From JBBPYR01 sp038199755 (GTDB lineage: Bacteria > Chloroflexota > Ktedonobacteria > Ktedonobacterales > Ktedonobacteraceae): a DNA stretch of 23,751 bases. The DNA lies in contig JBBPYR010000042.1 of assembly GCA_038199755.1 (NCBI GenBank), positions 1-23,751 on the forward strand. The letters are read 5' to 3'. Of this stretch, positions 1-6,830 are shown one piece after another. The notes under the pieces are model-generated. The model saw only the letters and a program-made list of their open reading frames with translations, was not told where the DNA came from and did not search any database. Positions within the stretch are counted from its first letter, which is position 1. Every line of letters begins with the position of its first letter. The position numbers and the translations under genes are program-made.

Positions 1-822
1 GCATCAGGAGCGTGTAGCTTCACTGCCAGGACGCTGGTCTCGACGACGCTGGGCAAACAGGCCATTGGAAGCTTGCATGTGGGAGACAAGGTCTGGGCCT
101 ATAATCCCAAGACCCACAAAATGGAGCAGCAACCCATCGTGCAGGTGTGGGTCCATCCCGATCATGACCTGGTTGATCTTACCATCACAACCACCATACA
201 GACGATCCATGGCCTTGTTCAGCATAACGAGGTGGTACATACCAACCAGAAACACCCCTTCTTGACCATCGAGAAAGGCTTCTTGCCAGTTGCTCAGATC
301 AAGGTGGGCATGCATATGCTGCGTGCTGATGGCAGTCTTGGCGTCATCACGATCTGGAAGAGTGTCCCTGGAACCAAAACGATGTATAATCTAGAGGTTG
401 CCCAGGATCACACCTTTACCGTTGGTGATGGGCAGTGGGTGGTTCATAATTGTGACATAGGCAACTTAGTAAATCAAGAGGCACACGATACAGCTACTAA
501 AATAGCAAATGCATTTAATGATCAACTAGATGACACGACCTTAGGAGGAGCTTGGAAGGACAAACATGGTCAAAGTTCTGGCTTCTGGGAAGACCAGCAA
601 AGGGATATTGATCATCTTGAAAAGGTTGAGAATGCACTACGTGGAATAGGGAAAAGAGTATCAAATTTAGAGAGACTGCTGAAAAGTGGAAAACTCTCTG
701 AAGCAGATCAATGCATTGTTCAGTGTATTGTTGATAAGGCAAAACCTGCACTTGAGAGTGCTCGTCAAGCCATTTCCTCTAATGAGTGGAATCCCCCGTC
801 TTCTTTTCCTACATTTCCTTGA
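1..822 (+). CDS. Polymorphic toxin, C-terminal part: Hint autoprocessing domain plus unknown toxin domain (5' end outside window)
   Basis: The frame is open from base 1, so the protein begins upstream of the window. The first ~150 codons read as a Hint (intein/hedgehog-type) domain. A candidate nucleophilic Cys sits at codon 5 (CSFT), followed by GxxxVGDKVWAYN-like residues, an HPFLT block and a closing block ending WVVHN/C. Asn at 448-450 followed by Cys at 451-453 is the expected cleavage junction. In polymorphic toxins such Hint modules release the C-terminal toxin by self-cleavage. The released part would be about 123 residues, mostly helical and charged. I see no nuclease, deaminase or ADP-ribosyltransferase motif in it. 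From base 451 the DNA becomes visibly more AT-rich, which fits the known swapping of toxin tips. The stop overlaps the first in-frame ATG of the next frame (TGATG at 820-824). Hint call secure; toxin role inferred. Confidence 0.82.
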   Translation, partial: ASGACSFTARTLVSTTLGKQAIGSLHVGDKVWAYNPKTHKMEQQPIVQVWVHPDHDLVDLTITTTIQTIHGLVQHNEVVHTNQKHPFLTIEKGFLPVAQIKVGMHMLRADGSLGVITIWKSVPGTKTMYNLEVAQDHTFTVGDGQWVVHNCDIGNLVNQEAHDTATKIANAFNDQLDDTTLGGAWKDKHGQSSGFWEDQQRDIDHLEKVENALRGIGKRVSNLERLLKSGKLSEADQCIVQCIVDKAKPALESARQAISSNEWNPPSSFPTFP

Positions 823-866
823 TGACGGGAAGGACTATGATAGACGATACGATTGAAAGGAGTTTT

Positions 867-1376
867 ATGAAGTTTCTCAAGAGTCAAGAGGAACTCAGAC
901 AATTATTACACGCTCTCCAACAGGGACAATTCTCGCAGCCGGAAATCTATAGAGCATTGGTTGCCTTTGGTAAGAACAATTTCAGAGAGGCAAGAGCTGA
1001 GGTGGAACAACTTCTCACCCATGAAGATGCAGAGATACGTTATACTGCGCTGAATGTTCTTGCTTTTGACTGGGTCATTAAAGAACATTGGCGAACCGCC
1101 CTTGACGTTCTTCGCCATGATCCTGATGATGATAATCGACTGCAAGCTGCAAATGCGCTGGGCGCTCTCAGACACGATACTCAGGATCGCGACTTACTGA
1201 AAGAATTGGCACAGGTCGTTCGCAATGAACAGGATGATCCTTTCGTCCGAGAGGCGGCATATCGAGCGATGAAAGCAATTCTTCATTGGACCCTCAGTGA
1301 GCAATTCCCCCGTGAAATGAAACCTCTTGACTTTTCAACCGATGTGGATTGGAAATTCGTGGATGAGTACTTATAG
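867..1376 (+). CDS. HEAT-repeat protein, probable immunity partner of the upstream toxin
   Basis: About 169 residues from the ATG at 867, chosen because GAAAGGAG lies at 855-862, four bases ahead. ATGs at 822 and 837 are in frame and possible, and the first overlaps the toxin stop as TGATG, so translational coupling cannot be excluded. The protein is built of paired helices of HEAT type: a segment starting REARAEVEQLLTHEDAEIRY, then ALDVLRHDPDDDNRLQAANA, then a third ending VREAAYRAMKAIL. It has no signal peptide or membrane segment, so it is cytoplasmic. HEAT-like proteins are a known immunity class in polymorphic toxin loci, and the position immediately downstream on the same strand fits. 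That it binds and neutralises the toxin tip is inference from context. No enzymatic motif seen. Confidence 0.72.
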   Translation: MKFLKSQEELRQLLHALQQGQFSQPEIYRALVAFGKNNFREARAEVEQLLTHEDAEIRYTALNVLAFDWVIKEHWRTALDVLRHDPDDDNRLQAANALGALRHDTQDRDLLKELAQVVRNEQDDPFVREAAYRAMKAILHWTLSEQFPREMKPLDFSTDVDWKFVDEYL

Positions 1377-1398
1377 CCTCTAGCTTGAGGTTGCTCGA

Positions 1399-1448
1399 TG
1401 ACGAGAGGGGAGCGCACTCTTTACAAAGAGTGCGCTCCCCTCTCGTCA
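1399..1448. repeat. Perfect inverted repeat, 24-bp arms, 2-bp spacer
   Basis: Arms at 1399-1422 and 1425-1448 are exact reverse complements (core GGGGAGCGCACTCTTT / AAAGAGTGCGCTCCCC) with AC between. It starts 22 bases after the HEAT gene stop. As RNA it would be a very stable hairpin and could end transcription from the toxin/immunity pair, but it has no T-run after it and is much longer than a usual terminator. A mobile palindromic repeat or cruciform site is equally possible. Confidence 0.85.
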
Positions 1449-1705
1449 CGGCGAGACCGTTTCTGGCTGAGGAGCTTCTGCTCACAAGGAATGGCAATGT
1501 TCGTCTTTGGCAGGCAATAGAAAGAAGGAAAGAAGATGCTCAGGCGCGCTCTTCCCACTCCTCAGAGGTGAGATGCGGCGGAGCGTATCTTCCTCCATGC
1601 GCTCCTCGCAAGCCTCAACCCAAACGTGGATGGTGAGGCCAAGATGCCATAGTGATACGAACGGTACCGCAATGGCTTGTATCAGGAAAGAGACACTGTT
1701 TTTGC
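1449..1705. other. Non-coding stretch left of the resolvase pseudogene
   Basis: No open frame here has recognisable protein features. The left terminal inverted repeat of the Tn3 element would be expected in or before this stretch, but I find no GGGG-starting match to the sequence at the transposase end. A short hairpin (GCCTCA / TGAGGC, about 1612-1640) is the only structure seen. Confidence 0.4.
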
Positions 1706-2365
1706 TCAATGATCGAACCTCGGTTCGATCTGATCTGAGTTCACCACATATTTATAGAAAGTGTTTCTGCTTTTGAATCCGGTCATCTGCATCATCTCGG
1801 CTATGGTGTTTTGTTTAGCTGCATACAGTTCTTTCGCACGGGCCAGATTTCGTGGTTCTATTTTCTCTGTCGCCTTTGGCCTACCGCCTCGTCTGCCCCG
1901 TGCGCGTGCAGCCTCTAACCCCGCCTGGGTGCGTTCACTGATCACATCCCGCTCAAACTCCGCCATTGCCCCGATGATATGAAACATGAGTTTGCCTGTC
2001 GAGGTCGTGGTGTCGATATTCTCGCTTTCCGGCTTCGTAACTCAATGCCCCGTTCCCCCAACATGGTCACGGTTTCGATGAGTTGCTTGAGTGATCGGCC
2101 TAAGCGATCAAGCCTCCAGACGACAATCACGTCCCCTGTACGCGCCATATCGAGCATGTTGAGGAACTCTGGTCGATCAAAGCGTTTCCCACTCCTTGCC
2201 GCCCTCCTGACGCGAAGCGTAGCGCGCAAGCGCGTTGGAGGGCGGAATAAGGATGTGACTCATTTTGTCGATAAACACTCGCTCACAGTGTTCCTTCTGC
2301 ATGGCGTCTTCCTGTAATGCTGTGGTTTGTTTGTCTCGTGATACTCTGATATAGCCGATTTTCAT
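1706..2365 (-). pseudogene. tnpR: Tn3-type serine resolvase (TnpR), broken by an insertion and a 1-base deletion
   Basis: Three consecutive minus-strand frames together give one serine recombinase. The start at 2365 reads MKIGYIRVSRDKQTTALQED with the catalytic Ser9 and Arg7, and AAGGGAG lies upstream. The second piece carries RFDRPEFLNMLDMA and VIVVWRLDRLGRSLKQLIET. The third carries TSTGKLMFHIIGAMAEFERD and a C-terminal helix-turn-helix region ending KSRNTFYKYV. The first break is a 67-bp insertion at 2191-2257; removing it restores DKMSGKRFDRP without a gap. The second is a missing base near 2028-2031, where the usual LRSLxESxNIDTTTSTG run changes frame. Resolvases of this family resolve transposition cointegrates at res. 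As read it cannot give a full protein. The small deletion could be a sequencing error; the insertion is not. Confidence 0.9.
2191..2257. repeat. 67-bp insertion: folded palindromic mini-element with ACT duplication
   Basis: This segment interrupts the resolvase gene. ACT at 2191-2193 is repeated at 2258-2260, so the element is 64 bp plus a 3-bp target duplication. The outer arms CCGCCCTCC (2199-2207) and GGAGGGCGG (2237-2245) pair exactly, and imperfect TCCTT/AAGGA extensions lie outside them. Inside are two small hairpins, ACGC-GAA-GCGT (2210-2220) and GCGC-GCAA-GCGC (2222-2233). The whole can fold as a three-way junction with a GNRA-type loop. It encodes no protein and must be moved by an enzyme supplied elsewhere. 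This resembles REP/MITE-type elements in general form, but I do not recognise the family. Confidence 0.8.
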
Positions 2366-2726
2366 CGTGGTTTTCTCCCTTGCGCTGTATGCGGATGGGC
2401 TAATTGTACAAGAACTCATCTCATTGCGCACGTTTTTCTACGTTGATTTACGGATGGCACTAGGAACACTGTTTTGGGCTTCCACGAGGAGATCCAGAGG
2501 TATGAATGGATGAGTACAAGAAACGTCCGTTTTCCGGACGGCTCCCAACTCCTTTGCGCGTGTGGGCGGCAAGCTCTGCATGCTGGAGCCAATTGTCCTA
2601 CCATGGTGTCCTATCATTGTCATCCCTTCACTTCCTCCTTTAGGATAGTCACATTGACCCACCTCTATGAGCCAGACAATGACTCTCGTCATAGAAATAT
2701 CGGTGTGGGCAGGAGGCAATCACCTT
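2366..2726. other. Divergent region between tnpR and tnpA; expected place of the res site
   Basis: In Tn3 elements with divergent tnpR and tnpA, the resolution site and both promoters lie between the genes. This 361-bp stretch is in that position. I can see a short hairpin, CGTCCG-TTTTC-CGGACG near 2524-2540, and the transposase ribosome site AGGAGG at 2711-2716. I cannot delimit res subsites by eye. No gene is supported here. Confidence 0.45.
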
Positions 2727-5700
2727 ATGACTTCGATTGAGCGAACAGCCTATCCTCGTTTCACCCGTGCCCCCTCGGTGAAGGAGTTACGGGATATTTA
2801 CACACCAACTGCTGGTGATGTCGCGTTTGTGGCAACGAAAGCACGTGGACCCTCCCAAAAGTTTGCGCTGATGATCTTACTCAAAGTTTATCAGCGTCTG
2901 CATTATTTTCCTGAACCACAAACCATTCCTGGATCAGTGATCAGTCATATTCGAGCCGTTATGAAGTTAGAAGCCGATCTGGTGCCCGACATTTCCCCGG
3001 CGACGCTCCATCGCTACCATGTGGCCTTACGAGAGTATTTGGAGATTACGACTCTGGGAAAACAAGCCCGCCACGTCGCTACCCGTGCCATGCACACCGC
3101 CGCCCAAGTTATGAATAATCCCGCTGATCTCATCAATGCTGCTATCGAGATGTTGCTTGCCGAGCACTGTGAACTACCCGCCTTTAGTACTCTGGATCGC
3201 TTGGCCCGACGGATGCGCACCCTCGTCAATGGGGGGATTTATCAAACCATTCTCGCGAAACTGTCGGACGTCGATCAGCAAGTGCTTTCTGGTTTGCTGC
3301 GTGCCGAGGAATCTTCTGCGTTTACTTCCTTCAATCGGATCAAAGAAGCACCCAAAAGTGCCACCCTCACCCATCTCGATGAGTGGCTCTCTCGCCTCAT
3401 CTGGTTGCAATCCCTCGGCACGACTGGGCGTTTGGTTGAGGGTATCCGCTCGACGAAAATCAGTCACCTCGCCGAAGAAGCACGAGCCTTACATGCGTCA
3501 GATTTCTCGGACTTTCTGCCCCCCAAACGCTTTGCCCTTCTCGTGTGCCTCATTCACCAGGCAACCATCTCGACGCGAGATGAGATCGTACACATGTTTA
3601 TCAAACGCATGAGCAAGCTGACCACCAAAGCGAAAGAGGAGTTGGAGCGGCTGCGCAAAGAGGATCGCACCACCACAGAACACCTCATTGACGTCTTTAC
3701 CGAGGTCTTGCAGACCAACACGGAAACGCCCAACGTGGCGGAAGCAGGAACACAGATCCGCAAAATCCTTGCTGCTGCCGGAGGGACCGCACTGTTGCTC
3801 GAACAGTGCGAACAAGTGAGCGCTCATCATGGAGATCGCTATCAGCCCTTGGTTTGGCGGTTTTACTCCTCACATCGTAGGGCTCTCTTCAGCGTCATCA
3901 AAACGCTCGATCTTTCCTCAACCACCTCAGACCAAACCCTCATTAATGCGATGAATTTCATCATTGCCCATGAGCATGACCCAAAAAAATATCTAGAAGC
4001 AACGCTTGATCTTTCCTTTGCCAGTACAAAATGGCAGCGCACGGTGATGATCCGACGCAAACGCAAGAGTTGGCATATTCGCCAACACCTGGAAACCTGT
4101 GTGTTCTCCTATGTGGCTGAGGAACTCAAGACGGGCGATCTATGTGTGGCAGGAACAGAACAGTTTGCGGACTATCGTGACCAACTTCTGAGTTGGGAGG
4201 AATGCAAACCCAAACTGGCTGAGTACTGTCAGAGCCTCAAATTTCCCATGACGGCTGAAGGCTTCGTCGCGCATCTACGATCATGGCTGACCGAGGTCGC
4301 AACAGAGGTAGACCGAACCAGACCACAAAACCACGAATTAGTTCTGAGTGAGAAAGGGGAACTCGTACTCAAGAAACTGCGTGCAAAAGCCACACCTGCA
4401 ACCCTTGCACAATTGGAAGAGGCCTTGGTTGAAAAGATTCCTGAGCGACACCTGCTCGACGTGCTTGCACGTATTGATCATGTCACGGGCTTTACTCGCC
4501 ATTTCGGTCCTCTATCCGGCAGCGAGCCGAAAACACCTGATGCCAGAGAACGGCATCTGCTCACGATCTTCGCGTATGGCACCCATCTTGGGGCCAATCA
4601 GATGGCCCGTCATCTTAAGGGGGCACTGACTGCCGACCAGCTGACTCACCTCAATCACCGCCACTTCACGGTCGCAAAACTGGAGGCAGCACAACGCGAT
4701 ATTATTGATCGGTTCCATCGGTTTACGCTACCACGCTACTGGGGTGATGAGAAACGGGTCGCTGCCGACGGAACGCAATACGACCTCGCCGAAGAGAATT
4801 TGCTCGCCGAGAAACACATTCGCTATGGAGGGTTTGGAGGCATTGCCTATCATCATGTGAGCGATCTGTATATTCTGCTCTTCAGCCATTTTGTTGCCTG
4901 TGGGACGTGGGAAGCCATCTACATTTTGGATATTCTCATGCGCAACCAATCCACGATTAAGCCAACCACCATTCACGCGGATACCCAAGGTCAAAACCTC
5001 CCCGTGTTTGGCCTCTCCTACTTGTTGGGAGTAGAGCTGATGCCGCGCATTCGTAACTGGAAGGAGTTGAAATTCTATCGCCCATCCAAAGAAACCCATT
5101 ACGAGCATATCGACGCGCTCTTTGGGGACAATGTGGTGGATTGGGATCTGATCCAAACTCATTGGCAGGATCTCATGCGCGTCGTTCTTTCCATCCAGGA
5201 AGGGAGAATGTTACCATCCATGCTCTTACGCAAGCTGACGACCTATAGTCGCAAGAATCGCCTCTATCAAGCATTTCATGCATTGGGAACGGTGGTACGG
5301 ACAACCTTCCTCCTCACGTTCATTTCTGATGTCAAACTCCGTGAAGTGATCCATCGCAGTACGAATAAAGTCGAACAATACAATGCCTTTGAGGATTGGA
5401 TCACGTTTGCCTCAGCGGGAACAATTTACGAACGAGCGTACGCCGAGCAGGAAAAACGCATTAAATACACAGGGATTCTTGCAAATTGTATTATGTTGGA
5501 CAATACGGTCGAGATCAGCACTGCTCTGAATGCACTCGCCAAGGAGGGGTTAGTCCCAACCATTGATGAATTGGCTGCGCTCTCCCCCTACCAGACCCGG
5601 CATATCAAGCGCTTTGGCAATTATGAACTCGATCTCTCAGCAGTCCTTCCCCCGATTACGGATGATCTCACATTTGCGATTGAGCCCCCTCCACAGGCGG

Positions 5701-5762
5701 ATATCGTTGAGGCGGGTCGAGATATGTCTCCACAAATAGAGAGCGACCCACCTGTTGGCTGA
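2727..5762 (+). CDS. tnpA: Tn3-family transposase TnpA
   Basis: A 1011-residue transposase, the usual size for the family (Tn3 TnpA is about 1000). I chose the ATG at 2727 because AGGAGG lies at 2711-2716, ten bases ahead, and the protein then opens MTSIERTAYPRFT, typical of the N-terminal DUF4158-like domain. The C-terminal DDE domain carries Asp681 (AADGTQYDL), Asp752 (IHADTQGQN) and Glu883 (NKVEQYNAFEDW). Their spacing matches the Tn3 catalytic triad. The enzyme binds the terminal inverted repeats and performs replicative transposition. It is divergent from the resolvase pseudogene, as in Tn3. The frame reads complete, so the transposase could be active even though cointegrate resolution by its own TnpR is lost. 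Confidence 0.96.
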   Translation: MTSIERTAYPRFTRAPSVKELRDIYTPTAGDVAFVATKARGPSQKFALMILLKVYQRLHYFPEPQTIPGSVISHIRAVMKLEADLVPDISPATLHRYHVALREYLEITTLGKQARHVATRAMHTAAQVMNNPADLINAAIEMLLAEHCELPAFSTLDRLARRMRTLVNGGIYQTILAKLSDVDQQVLSGLLRAEESSAFTSFNRIKEAPKSATLTHLDEWLSRLIWLQSLGTTGRLVEGIRSTKISHLAEEARALHASDFSDFLPPKRFALLVCLIHQATISTRDEIVHMFIKRMSKLTTKAKEELERLRKEDRTTTEHLIDVFTEVLQTNTETPNVAEAGTQIRKILAAAGGTALLLEQCEQVSAHHGDRYQPLVWRFYSSHRRALFSVIKTLDLSSTTSDQTLINAMNFIIAHEHDPKKYLEATLDLSFASTKWQRTVMIRRKRKSWHIRQHLETCVFSYVAEELKTGDLCVAGTEQFADYRDQLLSWEECKPKLAEYCQSLKFPMTAEGFVAHLRSWLTEVATEVDRTRPQNHELVLSEKGELVLKKLRAKATPATLAQLEEALVEKIPERHLLDVLARIDHVTGFTRHFGPLSGSEPKTPDARERHLLTIFAYGTHLGANQMARHLKGALTADQLTHLNHRHFTVAKLEAAQRDIIDRFHRFTLPRYWGDEKRVAADGTQYDLAEENLLAEKHIRYGGFGGIAYHHVSDLYILLFSHFVACGTWEAIYILDILMRNQSTIKPTTIHADTQGQNLPVFGLSYLLGVELMPRIRNWKELKFYRPSKETHYEHIDALFGDNVVDWDLIQTHWQDLMRVVLSIQEGRMLPSMLLRKLTTYSRKNRLYQAFHALGTVVRTTFLLTFISDVKLREVIHRSTNKVEQYNAFEDWITFASAGTIYERAYAEQEKRIKYTGILANCIMLDNTVEISTALNALAKEGLVPTIDELAALSPYQTRHIKRFGNYELDLSAVLPPITDDLTFAIEPPPQADIVEAGRDMSPQIESDPPVG

Positions 5763-5788
5763 GTATCCCCGAGACAGAAATACGCAGT

Positions 5789-5859
5789 TTGCTCGGTCAT
5801 TTTGAGCGAGGCACTTGTCATCCCCTGGGAGAAGTGCCTCGCTCAAAATGACCGAGCAA
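5789..5859. repeat. Perfect inverted repeat, 28-bp arms, 15-bp loop
   Basis: Arms at 5789-5816 and 5832-5859 are exact reverse complements (core GGTCATTTTGAGCGAGGCAC). It lies between the transposase stop and the truncated end of the amidohydrolase gene. The arm resembles, from memory, the widespread intergenic repeat of the form GTCATTCTGAGCGAAGCGAA, so it may be a member of that class. It could act as a two-way transcription stop between the convergent genes, though there is no clear T-run. Confidence 0.85.
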
Positions 5860-5903
5860 TATAACAAATTGCTTTATGATAGAATTTTACACGTATCCTG
5901 GGC

Positions 5904-6800
5904 CTACCTCGTTATCTGTTGGGGCAAAGTGAGTTCAAGTCTAGGCATCATAAACGGAAGTCCTTCGCCCAGGTGCCCAATGATCACTTGCAAGTCTGGG
6001 TAGCGATCAAAAGCACCGCTGAGTACAATGCGCAAAACGTGAATAGCGGTTTCGATATGCCAGCCCCAAGATGAGTTTGCCAGAGCGGACGCTATCACAG
6101 GGGCGAAATTGCCTGTATAGGAGGCTGCAACTACCGCCTGTGGAGGTTGTGTTGGGTGGAGGTAGAGCGGCACATGGAGAGCTTCGGCGCGTTCCAGAAT
6201 CGGCCAGAAAAAAGGATCGTCCAGGTAACGCCCCCGGACGTGACCATTGATGAGCGCTCCTTTGAAGCCATAGGTTTGCACCGCACGCTCTAGCTCATCA
6301 GCAGCAGCTACAGGGACGGGAGTTGGGAGTGTGGCAAACCCAGCGAGACGCTCTGGATGGCGGCGTATAGCTTGCGCGAGGAAATCGTTTATCTCGCGTG
6401 CGTGGGTGATGGACTCGGCGGCATCGAACTGTTCTGTGCCGGGAGCAGTAAGAGAGAGGACCTGTACATCGATGCCGGCCGCGTCCATATTAGTGATGCG
6501 GCGTTCGTCAAGATCACAGAGGAGTTCAGGCACACCTCGCATTCTTGTCTCAGGTCCTTGGGCTCGCTCTTTCAGAGAACGCCCTGGACCATCCATAAAG
6601 GTCGGAGTCGCGTAATGTTCTTCTAATGTGATTGTTCGTATCGTCTTAGCTTGTTCTTGTTGAGGCATAAGCGTTTCCCAGCTTTCTTCACTGATATGTA
6701 TGGGGCCCGCATATCCAGACCCGAAGATTGTACGATCAGGATCGGATACGCTGACGCCTCCTTCGTCGACCGCATTGTGTGTATCTGGTAGGTGTTTCAC
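5904..6800 (-). pseudogene. Amidohydrolase-2 family (decarboxylase-type) enzyme, 3' end truncated
   Basis: The protein resembles the ACMSD / gamma-resorcylate decarboxylase branch of amidohydrolases: metal-dependent barrel enzymes that remove carboxyl groups from aromatic or ring-derived acids. The N-terminal metal motif LEEHYATP, the YLHPTQP histidine and IIGHLGEGLPFMM near the end are present. The frame stops at LTLPQQITR, where relatives continue for roughly 70 residues and supply the last metal-binding Asp (in a STDWPF-like motif). That part is absent, so the enzyme is probably inactive. The break lies about 45 bp from the 28-bp palindrome and 130 bp from the transposase. The start is uncertain: GTG at 6800 has no visible ribosome site, and ATG at 6668 (MPQQEQAKTIRTITLEEH) is the family-like alternative. 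It follows the flavin hydroxylase by 30 bases. Confidence 0.8.
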
Positions 6801-6830
6801 TACAGAAGCCGCGTCGTGCTCTATTGGTGC

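Larger units (their letters stand above)
1706..5770. mobile_element. Tn3-family transposon remnant (tnpR pseudogene + tnpA)
   Basis: The divergent tnpR/tnpA pair defines the element. Tn3 ends normally start GGGG and lie close to the tnpA stop. On the minus strand the sequence just past the stop reads GGGGATACTCAGCCAACAGG from 5770 inward, so 5770 is a candidate right end. I could not find a matching inverted copy left of tnpR, so the left end is lost, diverged or outside what I can see. No target duplication was found. Boundaries are therefore minimal and provisional. Confidence 0.6.

Noticed and set aside
1450..1470. TGGCTGAG shared with the sequence at the transposase stop, considered as a terminal repeat pair
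   Set aside because: The two copies are in the same orientation and only 8 bp match, so they are not inverted ends.
1482..1709. Minus-strand frame as the missing 3' end of the amidohydrolase
   Set aside because: I looked for the lost ~70 residues on the far side of the transposon, but this sequence has no STDWPF-like metal motif or other resemblance.
1711..1730. Palindrome GATCGAACC-TC-GGTTCGATC as a transposon end or terminator
   Set aside because: It lies within the last codons of the resolvase, has no T-run and does not match the candidate right end; probably a coding-sequence coincidence.
2474..2740. Open frame ahead of the transposase
   Set aside because: It has no family features, lies in the expected res/promoter region and overlaps the transposase start.
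1399..5859. The two long palindromes as one repeat family bracketing the transposon
   Set aside because: Their arms share only short scattered matches, so they do not look like copies of one element.
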